A stretch of DNA of 64,000 nt from Pontiella sulfatireligans (GTDB taxonomy: Bacteria > Verrucomicrobiota > Kiritimatiellia > Kiritimatiellales > Pontiellaceae): contig NZ_CAAHFH010000001.1 in NCBI RefSeq assembly GCF_900890705.1, forward strand, positions 744,001 to 808,000, read 5' to 3'. Both the position numbers and the translations under genes were made by a program. The notes beneath the pieces were generated by a model, which was given only the letters and a program-made list of their open reading frames with translations, ran no database searches and had not been told where the DNA came from. Below are positions 18,705 to 27,695 of this stretch, one piece after another; within the stretch, counting starts at the first letter, position 1; each line of letters opens with the position of its first letter.

Positions 18705-20339
18705 TTATCGTTTGCCCTCGACGGGATAAGCAGCCCCCGTTTGTTCGGTATACGTCTGGATCGTCTGTTCGCCAAACATGTCGAGAATCAACGCGTGGAA
18801 CTTCTGTTCCTTTTCGGTCAGTTGCGATGTATCACCCCGACCGATATCGACACGGTAGTCTTTTTTCTGCCAGGGGATATTCCGATCAAAGATCGTTGCA
18901 TAGCGTTTATAATGCGGTCCGTCGACGCACCCTTCGACCCATTGCTGATGAAAGGCGTCATAGTGTTTCTGCATGGATTTCAAGATCGCGGACTTTTCGG
19001 GCGACTGGGCCACGTTATTCATTTCATTCGGATCGCGCTTCAGGTCGAAGAGCTGTTCACAGACGGGTACATTTTCATCGGCATAGCACCAATGGATGTA
19101 TTTCCAATCTTCACTCACCACGGCTAGCGCTTTAGGCATATCCCGATTGAGTACATCCCAGTTTTGAACGAGCCCTAACTGGGTGCGAACGCGATGATCC
19201 GGGTTTTGAATAGACGGAACCAAACTTTTTCCATCCATTTGAGCCGGCACGGGCACACCGGCCAAATCGAGCATCGTCGGCGCGAAATCAATATTGGCCG
19301 CTATCGCCGGGGTCTTCCTGCCGCGAGCCGCTTTCGGGGTGCGCGGGTCGTAGATAATCAACGGAATGTGGGTGGCCTGTTCATAAGGAAGCGCCTTGCC
19401 CTGCAGTCCGTGCGCACCACAAAAATATCCGTTATCCGCCGTATAAATGATCACGGTATTATCCGCCACGCCCGCCTCTTCAAGCGCCTTGACCACCATG
19501 CCCACAGCCGAATCAACACCGGATATAAGCTGATAGTAGACCCTCAAATGATCTTGGTAATGATCTTTATCCCACCGGTCGCGCTGCATGTACTGCCGTC
19601 CCAGTTTAGGCTGTATCGCTAGGTTATCCCATCCCTCCTGATCAAACCCGGCGGGTTCTGAAAAACGAACCCCCGCATATTTCTTTTGATCTTCGGGATC
19701 GATGACATTATACGGCGCATGCGGGGCCTTAAAACTGATCGACAGGCAAAATGGCTGGTCTTGCTTGGCAGAATCGACAATAAAGTCCCGGCCAAATGCG
19801 CCCAGCGCGCGCGTTACATGGGGGTATTCTTTCGCATAAGCCTTCATGGCCTTATTTTTTTCGGTCAGATAATTCCCCTGCGAACCTTGAAGCCCACCCC
19901 ACACATCAAAATCATCTTTCGCACTGGTCTGCGCCGATACTTCACCTTCAAGATTAAATCCCCACTTCCCGGCGAATGCGGTGCGGTAGCCCGCTTTTTT
20001 GAGCAGCATCGGATAGGACGAATTTTTCCAATTCGACAGACTCACCTTGCCGGTCAAAAAATTACAGCCCGTTTTATACTCATACATACCCAGCATGGTC
20101 GTTGCCCGCGACGGCATACAGAGCGGGGTGGTCGCATAACAACGTTCGAACAGCACGCCACGCGAGGCCAGTTTGTCGAGATTCGGCGTTTCAATTTCCG
20201 AGTTCCCCATACACCCCATCGCCGTCGCCTGATGATCGTCAGACATCAAATAGACGATGTTCGGTCTATCATCGGCGACGCTATCCAAGATCAAACACGC
20301 CACTGCCGATGCTATCGTGATCAAATATTTCTTTCTCAT
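18705..20339 (-). CDS. S1 family sulfatase (CMPSR) lacking the usual His of GKWH
   Basis: A 544-residue exported sulfatase; the start at 20339 opens a signal peptide. NIVYLMSDDHQATAMGCMGN carries the first metal ligands and TTPLCMPSRATTM has the formylglycine Cys74. Other blocks are FKAPHAPYNV, YTADNGYFCGAHG and GKALPYEQATHIPLIIYDPR. The canonical GKWH-G block is FAGKWGFN, so the His equivalent to human arylsulfatase A His125 is Gly. The same change occurs in the related sulfatase at 59383-60885 (FAGKFGF), and the two share GMFEYKTGCNF-like text, so they belong to one subfamily. It lies 30 nt downstream of a FISUMP-GH29 fucosidase, consistent with removing sulfate from fucosyl substrates. Confidence 0.94.
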   Translation of the reverse strand: MRKKYLITIASAVACLILDSVADDRPNIVYLMSDDHQATAMGCMGNSEIETPNLDKLASRGVLFERCYATTPLCMPSRATTMLGMYEYKTGCNFLTGKVSLSNWKNSSYPMLLKKAGYRTAFAGKWGFNLEGEVSAQTSAKDDFDVWGGLQGSQGNYLTEKNKAMKAYAKEYPHVTRALGAFGRDFIVDSAKQDQPFCLSISFKAPHAPYNVIDPEDQKKYAGVRFSEPAGFDQEGWDNLAIQPKLGRQYMQRDRWDKDHYQDHLRVYYQLISGVDSAVGMVVKALEEAGVADNTVIIYTADNGYFCGAHGLQGKALPYEQATHIPLIIYDPRTPKAARGRKTPAIAANIDFAPTMLDLAGVPVPAQMDGKSLVPSIQNPDHRVRTQLGLVQNWDVLNRDMPKALAVVSEDWKYIHWCYADENVPVCEQLFDLKRDPNEMNNVAQSPEKSAILKSMQKHYDAFHQQWVEGCVDGPHYKRYATIFDRNIPWQKKDYRVDIGRGDTSQLTEKEQKFHALILDMFGEQTIQTYTEQTGAAYPVEGKR

Positions 20340-20369
20340 ATGTTTTCCAGAATAAGGGACCAAGTCGCT

Positions 20370-22367
20370 CTACTTAAATCGCACCTTCAACGTATGGGCA
20401 TAGTCGCCGGAGCTTCCCTTTGGAAAAGTGACATGAAGGCCGTCAACGGTTTGGTTCCAATCCAGTGGTTTGACGCTTCCGAGTAAATCGACGCCCACAA
20501 TTTCACCGACCTTCGACTGACCGATGCCCAAGTTTTGGATCACGACTGCCTGATTGGCCTCGGGCGATTGCAGAACAAATGCGTAGAGCGTTTCCCCTTT
20601 GGTGGTGAAGCGAATGACGGGTTTTGCGGAACTTTTGCTCCCAGTTTCAGCTGTGATTTCGCCTTCGCCGTACATATGCCACGGACGGGTCCCATAGATG
20701 GCCTCGCCATTCACTTTAAACCAACGCCCCACATTTTTGAGAAGGCTCACTGTTTGATCATCCAATGTGCCATCCGCGCGAATCGGCACATTCAGCAGCA
20801 TGTTTCCGTTTTTGCTCACGATGTCGATGATCTTGTCCACCACCTGATCCGGCGTCTTATACGTGGCATCCTTAACATACCCCCAGGGGCCGATGGAGTC
20901 GTCCGTCTGCCAGGCATCCTCTTCGATGCCGTCGGCTCTGCCTCGCTCGTGATCGAGCGATCCGAGACCTTCCACAAAGAGGCCAGACTTCCGCTTTTTA
21001 TAACACAGGAACCCTTCGGCGCGGGTGTTGTAATAATAGGCCATCAAATCCAAGCCGGTTTGACTATTCTCTGGACCCATAAATGGAATCGCTCCATCAA
21101 AATAGAGATGATCCGGCTCGTAATCATCGATCAGCTGCTGCAGACGTTTAAACCAATTCTCGCGCCAAGCACGGGAGGTTTCTTCCGGCGGATTAAACAA
21201 GGTTCCCTGACCGTTGTTTGGCGGATATAGGCCTTTCCCTTCGCCACGGAGTGCATCGTATGGAACGCCTTTTTTCGGCCCCGCCACATCGGCTCCATTC
21301 GCCGTGTTAAACCAGTTGTAACTGCGCTGAAGATGCGTCGTGACGCCCCAGCGAAGTCCCGCTTTGTCCGCCGCGGCTTTCCATAGGCCGATGAGGTCTT
21401 TCTTCGGCCCCATCTTGGTGGCGTTCCACGGGTTATAGGTTGAATCCCAGAGATCAAAATTATCGTGATGCACCGCGCAGGGCGTGAAATATTTTGCGCC
21501 AGCTTCTTTAAAGAGCGACACCAGCGCATCCGGATCAAAGTTTTCAGCCTTCCACAGGGGAATGAGATCCTTATAGCCGAACTCCGAAGGATGTCCGTAG
21601 GTTTTCAGATGGTGATTATACGCATCGGTCCCTTCCATATACATATAGCGCGGATACCATGCGTCCATCTGCGGCACTGAATAGATGCCCCAGTGCAGAT
21701 AGATGCCAAACTTTGCATCGCGGAACCATTCCGGACATTCATACTGTTTCAGCGACTCAATGGTGCCTGCAAACTTTGGTTTAGTCTCCGGGTAGTCTTT
21801 CACACAACGGACATAAGCCGATCCAACGGCCCACTGCTCATGACGATAGACAAACGGATCCTCACAGCCCATGGACCAACGTAGTTCAGCTTGCCCTTTG
21901 CGATGGCCGACCGACCACCAACTGGATCGTTCGCCTGGCGCTCGACTCGTTCCGACAAACTGCACCCCACCGGGCAGCGCGTTGAAGCCCACCTGATCCA
22001 CCCCATTGCCATCGTTCTGCCAGCCGGTTTTGCTTTTAAGAGCTTTTCCCGCGACGTCAGCTCCGCCCATCGCTTCAACCAGCGAAGCCCATTCCTCATT
22101 CGTGGCAATATGCCATCCTGAGGGTGCGGCTTTAGCTACGATTTCAGGTTTGTACATTCGCCCGTATTTTTCGCCATTCGCGGCTTTGCGACCCCAAGGC
22201 CAGCTACCCCCCAACTCAAAATTAAGGTTTTCCGCCATCCAAGTATGTTCACCCACTTGAATGGTTTGATAGGTCTGTCCGTCACGCGGGTCGGTAAAGC
22301 TGCCGCCCTGAGCCGCAGTCCATGCAAAAGTGAGTGCAACGCACATTAAGGGGGTTCTGACATTCAT
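20370..22367 (-). CDS. GH29 alpha-L-fucosidase fused to N-terminal FISUMP domain
   Basis: A 665-residue exported protein; the start at 22367 follows AAGGAAT. Residues about 23-191 are a FISUMP domain (Fibrobacter succinogenes major paralogous domain), with FTDPRDGQTYQTIQVGEHTW, WMAENLNF and SGWHIATNEEWASL, probably a cell-surface or glycan-binding module. The GH29 barrel follows from CPEWFRDAKFGIYLHWGIYS (about 211-230). Asp424 in HLYFDGAIPF is the expected nucleophile. The C-terminus ends in a beta-sandwich with DYAHTLKVRFK. It is a tandem paralogue of the next gene upstream (22405-24426), 37 nt away, with the same domain order. The duplication probably gave two linkage or sulfation specificities. 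Confidence 0.9.
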   Translation of the reverse strand: MNVRTPLMCVALTFAWTAAQGGSFTDPRDGQTYQTIQVGEHTWMAENLNFELGGSWPWGRKAANGEKYGRMYKPEIVAKAAPSGWHIATNEEWASLVEAMGGADVAGKALKSKTGWQNDGNGVDQVGFNALPGGVQFVGTSRAPGERSSWWSVGHRKGQAELRWSMGCEDPFVYRHEQWAVGSAYVRCVKDYPETKPKFAGTIESLKQYECPEWFRDAKFGIYLHWGIYSVPQMDAWYPRYMYMEGTDAYNHHLKTYGHPSEFGYKDLIPLWKAENFDPDALVSLFKEAGAKYFTPCAVHHDNFDLWDSTYNPWNATKMGPKKDLIGLWKAAADKAGLRWGVTTHLQRSYNWFNTANGADVAGPKKGVPYDALRGEGKGLYPPNNGQGTLFNPPEETSRAWRENWFKRLQQLIDDYEPDHLYFDGAIPFMGPENSQTGLDLMAYYYNTRAEGFLCYKKRKSGLFVEGLGSLDHERGRADGIEEDAWQTDDSIGPWGYVKDATYKTPDQVVDKIIDIVSKNGNMLLNVPIRADGTLDDQTVSLLKNVGRWFKVNGEAIYGTRPWHMYGEGEITAETGSKSSAKPVIRFTTKGETLYAFVLQSPEANQAVVIQNLGIGQSKVGEIVGVDLLGSVKPLDWNQTVDGLHVTFPKGSSGDYAHTLKVRFK

Positions 22368-22404
22368 AATTATTCCTTCTCGAAAAGAGTCCATTTTTCA
22401 GTGT

Positions 22405-24426
22405 TTATTTAAATCGAATCTTCAACGCGTGAGCATAGTCGCCGGTTTTTGCTTTCGGAAAAATAACGCATAATCCTGCGTCAGTCTGCTTCCAATTCAG
22501 CGTTCCGGTATATCCAAGCAACTCGACTCCAGCAATGGTTCCAACTTGGGGTTGATTAGATCCCAGCTTTTCAATCACCACCGGCTGTCCGTTTTCCGGC
22601 CAGTTCAGAACAAATGCATAAAGCACATCGGCTTTGGTCACGAAACGGATATCACTGCTGGTCATGCAAGAGGTTTTATCGCGCTTACCAATTACGTTTT
22701 CACCTTCACCATAGGTATACCACGGACGCGTTCCATAGATCGCTTCGCCATTGACCTTGAACCAGCGACCACAATTTTTAAGCAAATCCGTTGATTCCTG
22801 ATCAATCGTTCCATCGGCTTTCATTGGAATGTTCAACAACATGTTTCCGTTCTTGCTGACGATATCGATGATCTTATCGATCAGCACATCGGCATTCATA
22901 TATTCGTCGCCCGGCATCGAGCGGCGATAGCCCCAAGCACCAATCGAGTCATCGGTCTGCCACGGTTCTGGATGAATATCATCCGCCTTGCCTCGCTCAT
23001 GATCCAACGACCCCACACCCTCAACGACAATGCCCGACTTCCGTTGCTTAAAGCAGAGGAATCCTTCCGGGCGGGCGTTGTAATAATGAGCCATAAACTC
23101 CATGCCCGTTCTTCCTTGGTCATCTCCCGCAAACGGAATCGCCCCGTCAAAATACATATGGTCCGGTTCATAATCATCCACCAGCTGTTTCAGACGTTTC
23201 AACCAGCTTGCGCGCCACTCTCTTGACATCGTTTCCGGCGCATTCAGTGCCCAGGTCTGACCATCATTCGGCGGATAAAAACCGTGGCCTTCGCCCTGTG
23301 CGGCATCGTATGGGATGCCCTTCATCGGGCCGCACACATCCGCATCATTACACCGACTCATCCATTGATAATTTCGTGCAAGATGAGTCGTCACCCCCCA
23401 GCGAAGGCCCGCCTTATCTGCCGCGGCTTTCCACATTCCAATCAGGTCTTTTTTCGGCCCCATGTTCACCGCATTCCATTTGTGATATTTGGAATCCCAC
23501 AAATCGAAGTTATCGTGATGCACGGCCACCGGTGTAAAATATTTAGCACCCGCTTCTTTAAAGAGACTCACCAGCGCATCGGGATCAAACTTTTCCGCCT
23601 TCCAAAGCGGAATCAGATCTTTGTAGCCAAATTCAGACGGGTGACCATAATTTTTGAGATGATGGCGATACTCTTCCGTGCCCTGCCAATACATGAACCG
23701 GCCGTACCACGCCTCCATCTCGGCTACCGAATAAATGCCCCAGTGCAGATAAATGCCAAACTTGGCATCGCGAAACCATTCCGGACATTCGTACTGCTTG
23801 AGCGATTCTACTGTGCCGACAAACTTCGGTCTTTTCACCGGGTAATCTTTTACGCAGCGCACCGAACGGGCATAAGCCTCGCCGTGCTCCAGACGGTAGA
23901 CATAATCGGTATCGAAACCCATTGTCCGATGACGAGCGACCGGTGTCGTCCCTTCACCCGCAGACCACCAGCACCCATCCTTGCCAAGCTGACGAGGTGT
24001 TCCGTCAATAAACCGATCGCCGCCCGGCAATGCACCGAACCCAATGGAATCGGTTCCATTGCCCGCATCCTGCCACCCCTCGGAACTCTTCAACGTCTTT
24101 CCCGCCAGATCGGCACCGCCAAATGCGTCAACCAACGCATCCCATTCAGCGTCTGTCGCCACATGCCACCCTTTTGGAGCAACGCTCAAAGCCGTTCTGA
24201 ATTTATAAAGCCGTCCGTACATTTCACCGTTAGCCGGATCATCGCCCCAACACCAACTTGCGCTGGTCTCGTAGTTCAGATTCTCTGCCATCCAGGTGTG
24301 TTCACCCACGGTGATGGTTTTATAGCTTTGACCGTCCCGTACATCGGTAAAGGTTCCGGTTTCAACAGCCCCCTGTGCAGCGAAAGCTCCGGCGAGGAGT
24401 AGCAGATTCAATATCAACGTTTTCAT
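22405..24426 (-). CDS. GH29 alpha-L-fucosidase fused to N-terminal FISUMP domain (paralogue)
   Basis: A 673-residue exported paralogue of the neighbouring gene. An AAGGG site precedes two possible ATGs (24432 and 24426); spacing favours 24426. FISUMP spans about 26-193 (FTDVRDGQSYKTITVGEHTW, GWHVATDAEWDALVDAFGG). The GH29 barrel starts at about 214 (CPEWFRDAKFGIYLHWGIYS), and Asp427 in HMYFDGAIPFAG is the expected nucleophile. Differences from the paralogue cluster in the first substrate loop (EMEAWYGRFMYW versus QMDAWYPRYMYM) and after THL (ARNYQWMSRCND versus QRSYNWFNTANG). It lies 27 nt after a GH2 beta-galactosidase on the same strand, suggesting a fucosylated galactan substrate. Confidence 0.9.
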   Translation of the reverse strand: MKTLILNLLLLAGAFAAQGAVETGTFTDVRDGQSYKTITVGEHTWMAENLNYETSASWCWGDDPANGEMYGRLYKFRTALSVAPKGWHVATDAEWDALVDAFGGADLAGKTLKSSEGWQDAGNGTDSIGFGALPGGDRFIDGTPRQLGKDGCWWSAGEGTTPVARHRTMGFDTDYVYRLEHGEAYARSVRCVKDYPVKRPKFVGTVESLKQYECPEWFRDAKFGIYLHWGIYSVAEMEAWYGRFMYWQGTEEYRHHLKNYGHPSEFGYKDLIPLWKAEKFDPDALVSLFKEAGAKYFTPVAVHHDNFDLWDSKYHKWNAVNMGPKKDLIGMWKAAADKAGLRWGVTTHLARNYQWMSRCNDADVCGPMKGIPYDAAQGEGHGFYPPNDGQTWALNAPETMSREWRASWLKRLKQLVDDYEPDHMYFDGAIPFAGDDQGRTGMEFMAHYYNARPEGFLCFKQRKSGIVVEGVGSLDHERGKADDIHPEPWQTDDSIGAWGYRRSMPGDEYMNADVLIDKIIDIVSKNGNMLLNIPMKADGTIDQESTDLLKNCGRWFKVNGEAIYGTRPWYTYGEGENVIGKRDKTSCMTSSDIRFVTKADVLYAFVLNWPENGQPVVIEKLGSNQPQVGTIAGVELLGYTGTLNWKQTDAGLCVIFPKAKTGDYAHALKIRFK

Positions 24427-24452
24427 AATCATTCGTCCCTTAGGGTTCCCGC

Positions 24453-27400
24453 TTATTTTCCTGTGATGGGCACTATGAAGAACCGGTACTGTGTCGGCTC
24501 CGCCTTGGTTCTATAGTGTTCATCCGTAAGTGGTCCGCACGATCCGTTGCCGATACCGGTCACCTTGGCCGCAATCCGCAGTTCCGTCGTGGTCGATTTT
24601 TTTGGAAGGTCAATCGTATGCATCGCCTTCTCTAACTCATCCTGTGTATAGGGTAGCGCACTCATCGATAGCGGCTCCGGCGCGATGATTTTTAATCCGT
24701 TACCAGCTGCATCGCTGATCGTCATCCAGCGCACCTTTTCGCGGTTGCCGTGATCCTGCGGGCGAGGATACGCCACATAGTTTTCCGCAACTTTTGCGGT
24801 GTGGATGCCGGTCCAAGCTCCATAACAACGGTCCGGATAATTTCCGTGAGGCCCCTGACCATAGTAGCTGACATTCTCAAACTCCGGTTTCAGCGGAATC
24901 CGCAAGCCGATCCGGGCGATCCAATCGGACGGAGTTAACTTGCCAGCAGCTGTCACAAACTCCTGAACCTCGATCTCCCCGAACCCATTGATGGTCCAAG
25001 TCTGAACTTCATCAAACCCGCCCCTTTGTCCGCTCATGAACGTATTCTTCACCGTAACCACCACGCATGCGTTCTGTTCCGCAACCGTTACCTTGGCAGT
25101 GCCTTGACGAATAATATGATTTAAGCCCTCTTTCCGATACGCGGGGAGTTTAACCAAATTTCGGTTGAGACTAAACAGATTATCGATCCATGCCTGCGAG
25201 TGGTCAAACAGGCGGTCGCGATCGCTGGAGGTCAGAAGTTCATGTCCATTAACACGCAATGAGGTGAGTAACCCACTCGTTTGATTAAATACCAGCGACA
25301 CGCCATTGGCCGCTTGTACGGTCAACTTTCCATCGGCCTGCATCACCGTAGGCGCCGAAGCGGACGTCGCGAGTTCATAGTGAGTCCCCCCTCCCAACGC
25401 AAATTCAGAGAAGGTGATTTCATGCCCCTTCGGGGCCCATGACGCATCCTCTTTCAGCTCAAATCCGACGCGAAGCATATATTCATGGTTGGCCGTCATG
25501 AGAGAGCGGTCAAACGGCACCGTAATCGTCTGCGTCTCACGCGGCTTCGCATTCACATCCAATAGGCCCGACTGAACCGGGATCCCATCTTCCAGCAACT
25601 GCCACTTCGTTTTAAAGTGATCCATGCTGAGCTGATTCAACCGGTTCAATACCGAAACCGTACCCGCGTCCAGCGATACAGCCTGCATCGTGAAGGGCTC
25701 ATAGCATTTTTTTACCTCGGCCAACTTCGGCGTCCAGCTCTGATCGGACATCACCAATCCATTCAAACAAAAGTTTCCGAACGATTCCTTATCGCCCCAA
25801 TCGCCGCCGTACTGATAGTAAACGGTTCCGTCTTCAGCACGCGCTTCTACGCCCTGATCGATCCAGTCCCAGATACACCCGCCGTTGAGACCATTCTCCT
25901 CGTTGGCATAAAAGTGATCCCACACCTCTTTCAGCGAACCCACCGAATTGCCCATGGCATGGCGATACTCGCACATGAAAAACGGGCGCTTGTCGACATC
26001 GCGGTTCGCCAGATAGCTTTCGGTCCGTTTAAACACGTTGTACATCGGCGTTACGGTGTCCGGCTTATCCAAACGCACGGAATTCTCGCTTTTCCATTTT
26101 TCACTGAGACGATTTCCGCGATCGCACATCACCAACCGGCTCGGATCGATCTCTTTTGCACGGTCATACTGCTCGTCAAATGCTCGACTCCAGCCATGGC
26201 CCTGTTCATTCCCCAGCGACCAAATTAAGACGGATGGATGATTTTTATCGCGCTCCACCACATTCTGAATCCGGTCAACCGCTGCGGCCGTCCACTGCGG
26301 CCGATTGCCCGGCACATCTTCAAACCCATGACACTCCACATTGGCTTCATCGATCAATGCCATTCCGTAGCGATTACAGAGATAGCCCCAACGCTCATCA
26401 TTGGGATAGTGCGACGTGCGAACCGTGTTGATGTTGTTCTGCTTCATCAGTTCCAGATCGCGAATCATATTTTCAACCGGTACGTGGCGTCCGTACACCG
26501 GATGATGATCATGACGGTTCACCCCGCGAATATGAAACCGTTTGTTATTAAGGTGCAAGTTACCGTTGATCTCCTCAAACCGGCGGAAACCGGTGTCGAT
26601 GCGCGTCACCTGTAGCGTATGGCCATCGGAGTCTATTAATGAAGTCACCAGCGTATACAGATTCGGCAAATCCGGACTCCACAAGTTCAGCTTCTTCAGC
26701 GTCAGGTCGCCCCGTACAACCAGCTCGGCTCCGCTTTCAATGGACGCCAGTTTTTCATCCCATGTTTTGACCGGTTTGGTTGACCCGTTTGGCACTAATT
26801 CAAAGGTCACTTTTGCGTCTTTAAGCGCCGTCGAAGCCGTGTTCGCCAACGTAACCTGATAGGTCGCCGCAATCTTCTTCAGCGATTTATCCGGCGTGCC
26901 GCAAAACTGAATATCGCGGATACTTTGTTGCGGTTCGAACTTCAGGAAAACATCGCGATAGATCCCCGCAAAGCGGATCATATCCTGCACTTCCATATAG
27001 CTGCCATCCGTCCAGCGAAACACCTTCAGCGCAATCAGATTGCGCCCTGGGGTCAGCCACGCTGAAATATCAAACTCAGCTGGCGTCAGACTATCCTGAC
27101 TGTACCCGACTTCCGTCCCATTCACATAAACCTCGACGCCCGCTTCCACCGCGCCGATCCGTAAAACCGTCCGGCCCACCAGTTTTTCCGCGGGCAGATC
27201 GACCCATTTGCGGTAGCACCCGACCGTTTGTGCGCTATCCGGAATGAATCCCAGCGCTTTTGAACGCTCGATCTCGCCCTCGCGGAACCCTTCTGCCCGC
27301 TCGCCGGTTTCCCAGTTGTATTCGTACGGAATGAATTTGTTCAGGTAATAGAGTTTATCAAACCCGTTCGACTGCCACACGCCGGGAACCGGCATCTGCG

Positions 27401-27695
27401 CCCACTCCTTCACCGGCATTTCAAGCTGATTCCAATCGCGAGGAACCTCAGCGACACTGCCATACCAATTAAAGTCCCACTCACCATTCAAGCTCTGATA
27501 AGAATCGCTGTTCCATGGGTTCTTCAGATCCAACGGCTTCAGCGCATCCGCCCGATCCGCATAGATCGTAAATTCGGCATGAGCCGGCTCTTTATTAATG
27601 CGAAACACCGTCGGATTCCGCCAGATTTCGGACGCCTGAGCCCCGCATAAAACCGTAACGATGAATAGGCATGTAGCGATTGTTTTTCTTTTCAT
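24453..27695 (-). CDS. GH2 beta-galactosidase, LacZ-type
   Basis: A 1080-residue exported GH2 enzyme. After signal peptide MKRKTIATCLFIVTVLCGA come the sugar-binding sandwich (PVPGVWQSNGFDKLYYLN), the Ig-like domain and the TIM barrel with IRGVNRHDHHPVYGR. The acid/base Glu is in WSLGNEQGHG (about 497) and the nucleophile in FFMCEYRHAMGNSVG (about 576). A C-terminal Bgal_small_N-like domain contains YYGQGPHGNYPDRCYGAWTG. Length and order match E. coli LacZ, but this one is secreted. It should cleave terminal beta-galactosides, for example from desulfated galactan oligosaccharides. Its ATG overlaps the upstream stop by one base (TAATG, 27693-27697), so translation is coupled to the propeller protein upstream. 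Confidence 0.93.
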   Translation of the reverse strand: MKRKTIATCLFIVTVLCGAQASEIWRNPTVFRINKEPAHAEFTIYADRADALKPLDLKNPWNSDSYQSLNGEWDFNWYGSVAEVPRDWNQLEMPVKEWAQMPVPGVWQSNGFDKLYYLNKFIPYEYNWETGERAEGFREGEIERSKALGFIPDSAQTVGCYRKWVDLPAEKLVGRTVLRIGAVEAGVEVYVNGTEVGYSQDSLTPAEFDISAWLTPGRNLIALKVFRWTDGSYMEVQDMIRFAGIYRDVFLKFEPQQSIRDIQFCGTPDKSLKKIAATYQVTLANTASTALKDAKVTFELVPNGSTKPVKTWDEKLASIESGAELVVRGDLTLKKLNLWSPDLPNLYTLVTSLIDSDGHTLQVTRIDTGFRRFEEINGNLHLNNKRFHIRGVNRHDHHPVYGRHVPVENMIRDLELMKQNNINTVRTSHYPNDERWGYLCNRYGMALIDEANVECHGFEDVPGNRPQWTAAAVDRIQNVVERDKNHPSVLIWSLGNEQGHGWSRAFDEQYDRAKEIDPSRLVMCDRGNRLSEKWKSENSVRLDKPDTVTPMYNVFKRTESYLANRDVDKRPFFMCEYRHAMGNSVGSLKEVWDHFYANEENGLNGGCIWDWIDQGVEARAEDGTVYYQYGGDWGDKESFGNFCLNGLVMSDQSWTPKLAEVKKCYEPFTMQAVSLDAGTVSVLNRLNQLSMDHFKTKWQLLEDGIPVQSGLLDVNAKPRETQTITVPFDRSLMTANHEYMLRVGFELKEDASWAPKGHEITFSEFALGGGTHYELATSASAPTVMQADGKLTVQAANGVSLVFNQTSGLLTSLRVNGHELLTSSDRDRLFDHSQAWIDNLFSLNRNLVKLPAYRKEGLNHIIRQGTAKVTVAEQNACVVVTVKNTFMSGQRGGFDEVQTWTINGFGEIEVQEFVTAAGKLTPSDWIARIGLRIPLKPEFENVSYYGQGPHGNYPDRCYGAWTGIHTAKVAENYVAYPRPQDHGNREKVRWMTISDAAGNGLKIIAPEPLSMSALPYTQDELEKAMHTIDLPKKSTTTELRIAAKVTGIGNGSCGPLTDEHYRTKAEPTQYRFFIVPITGK

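Noticed and set aside
18704..18775. Upstream part of the frame containing the GH29 remnant
   Set aside because: This portion overlaps the sulfatase at 18705-20339 in another frame and has no similarity to GH29; only 18572-18703 is supported.
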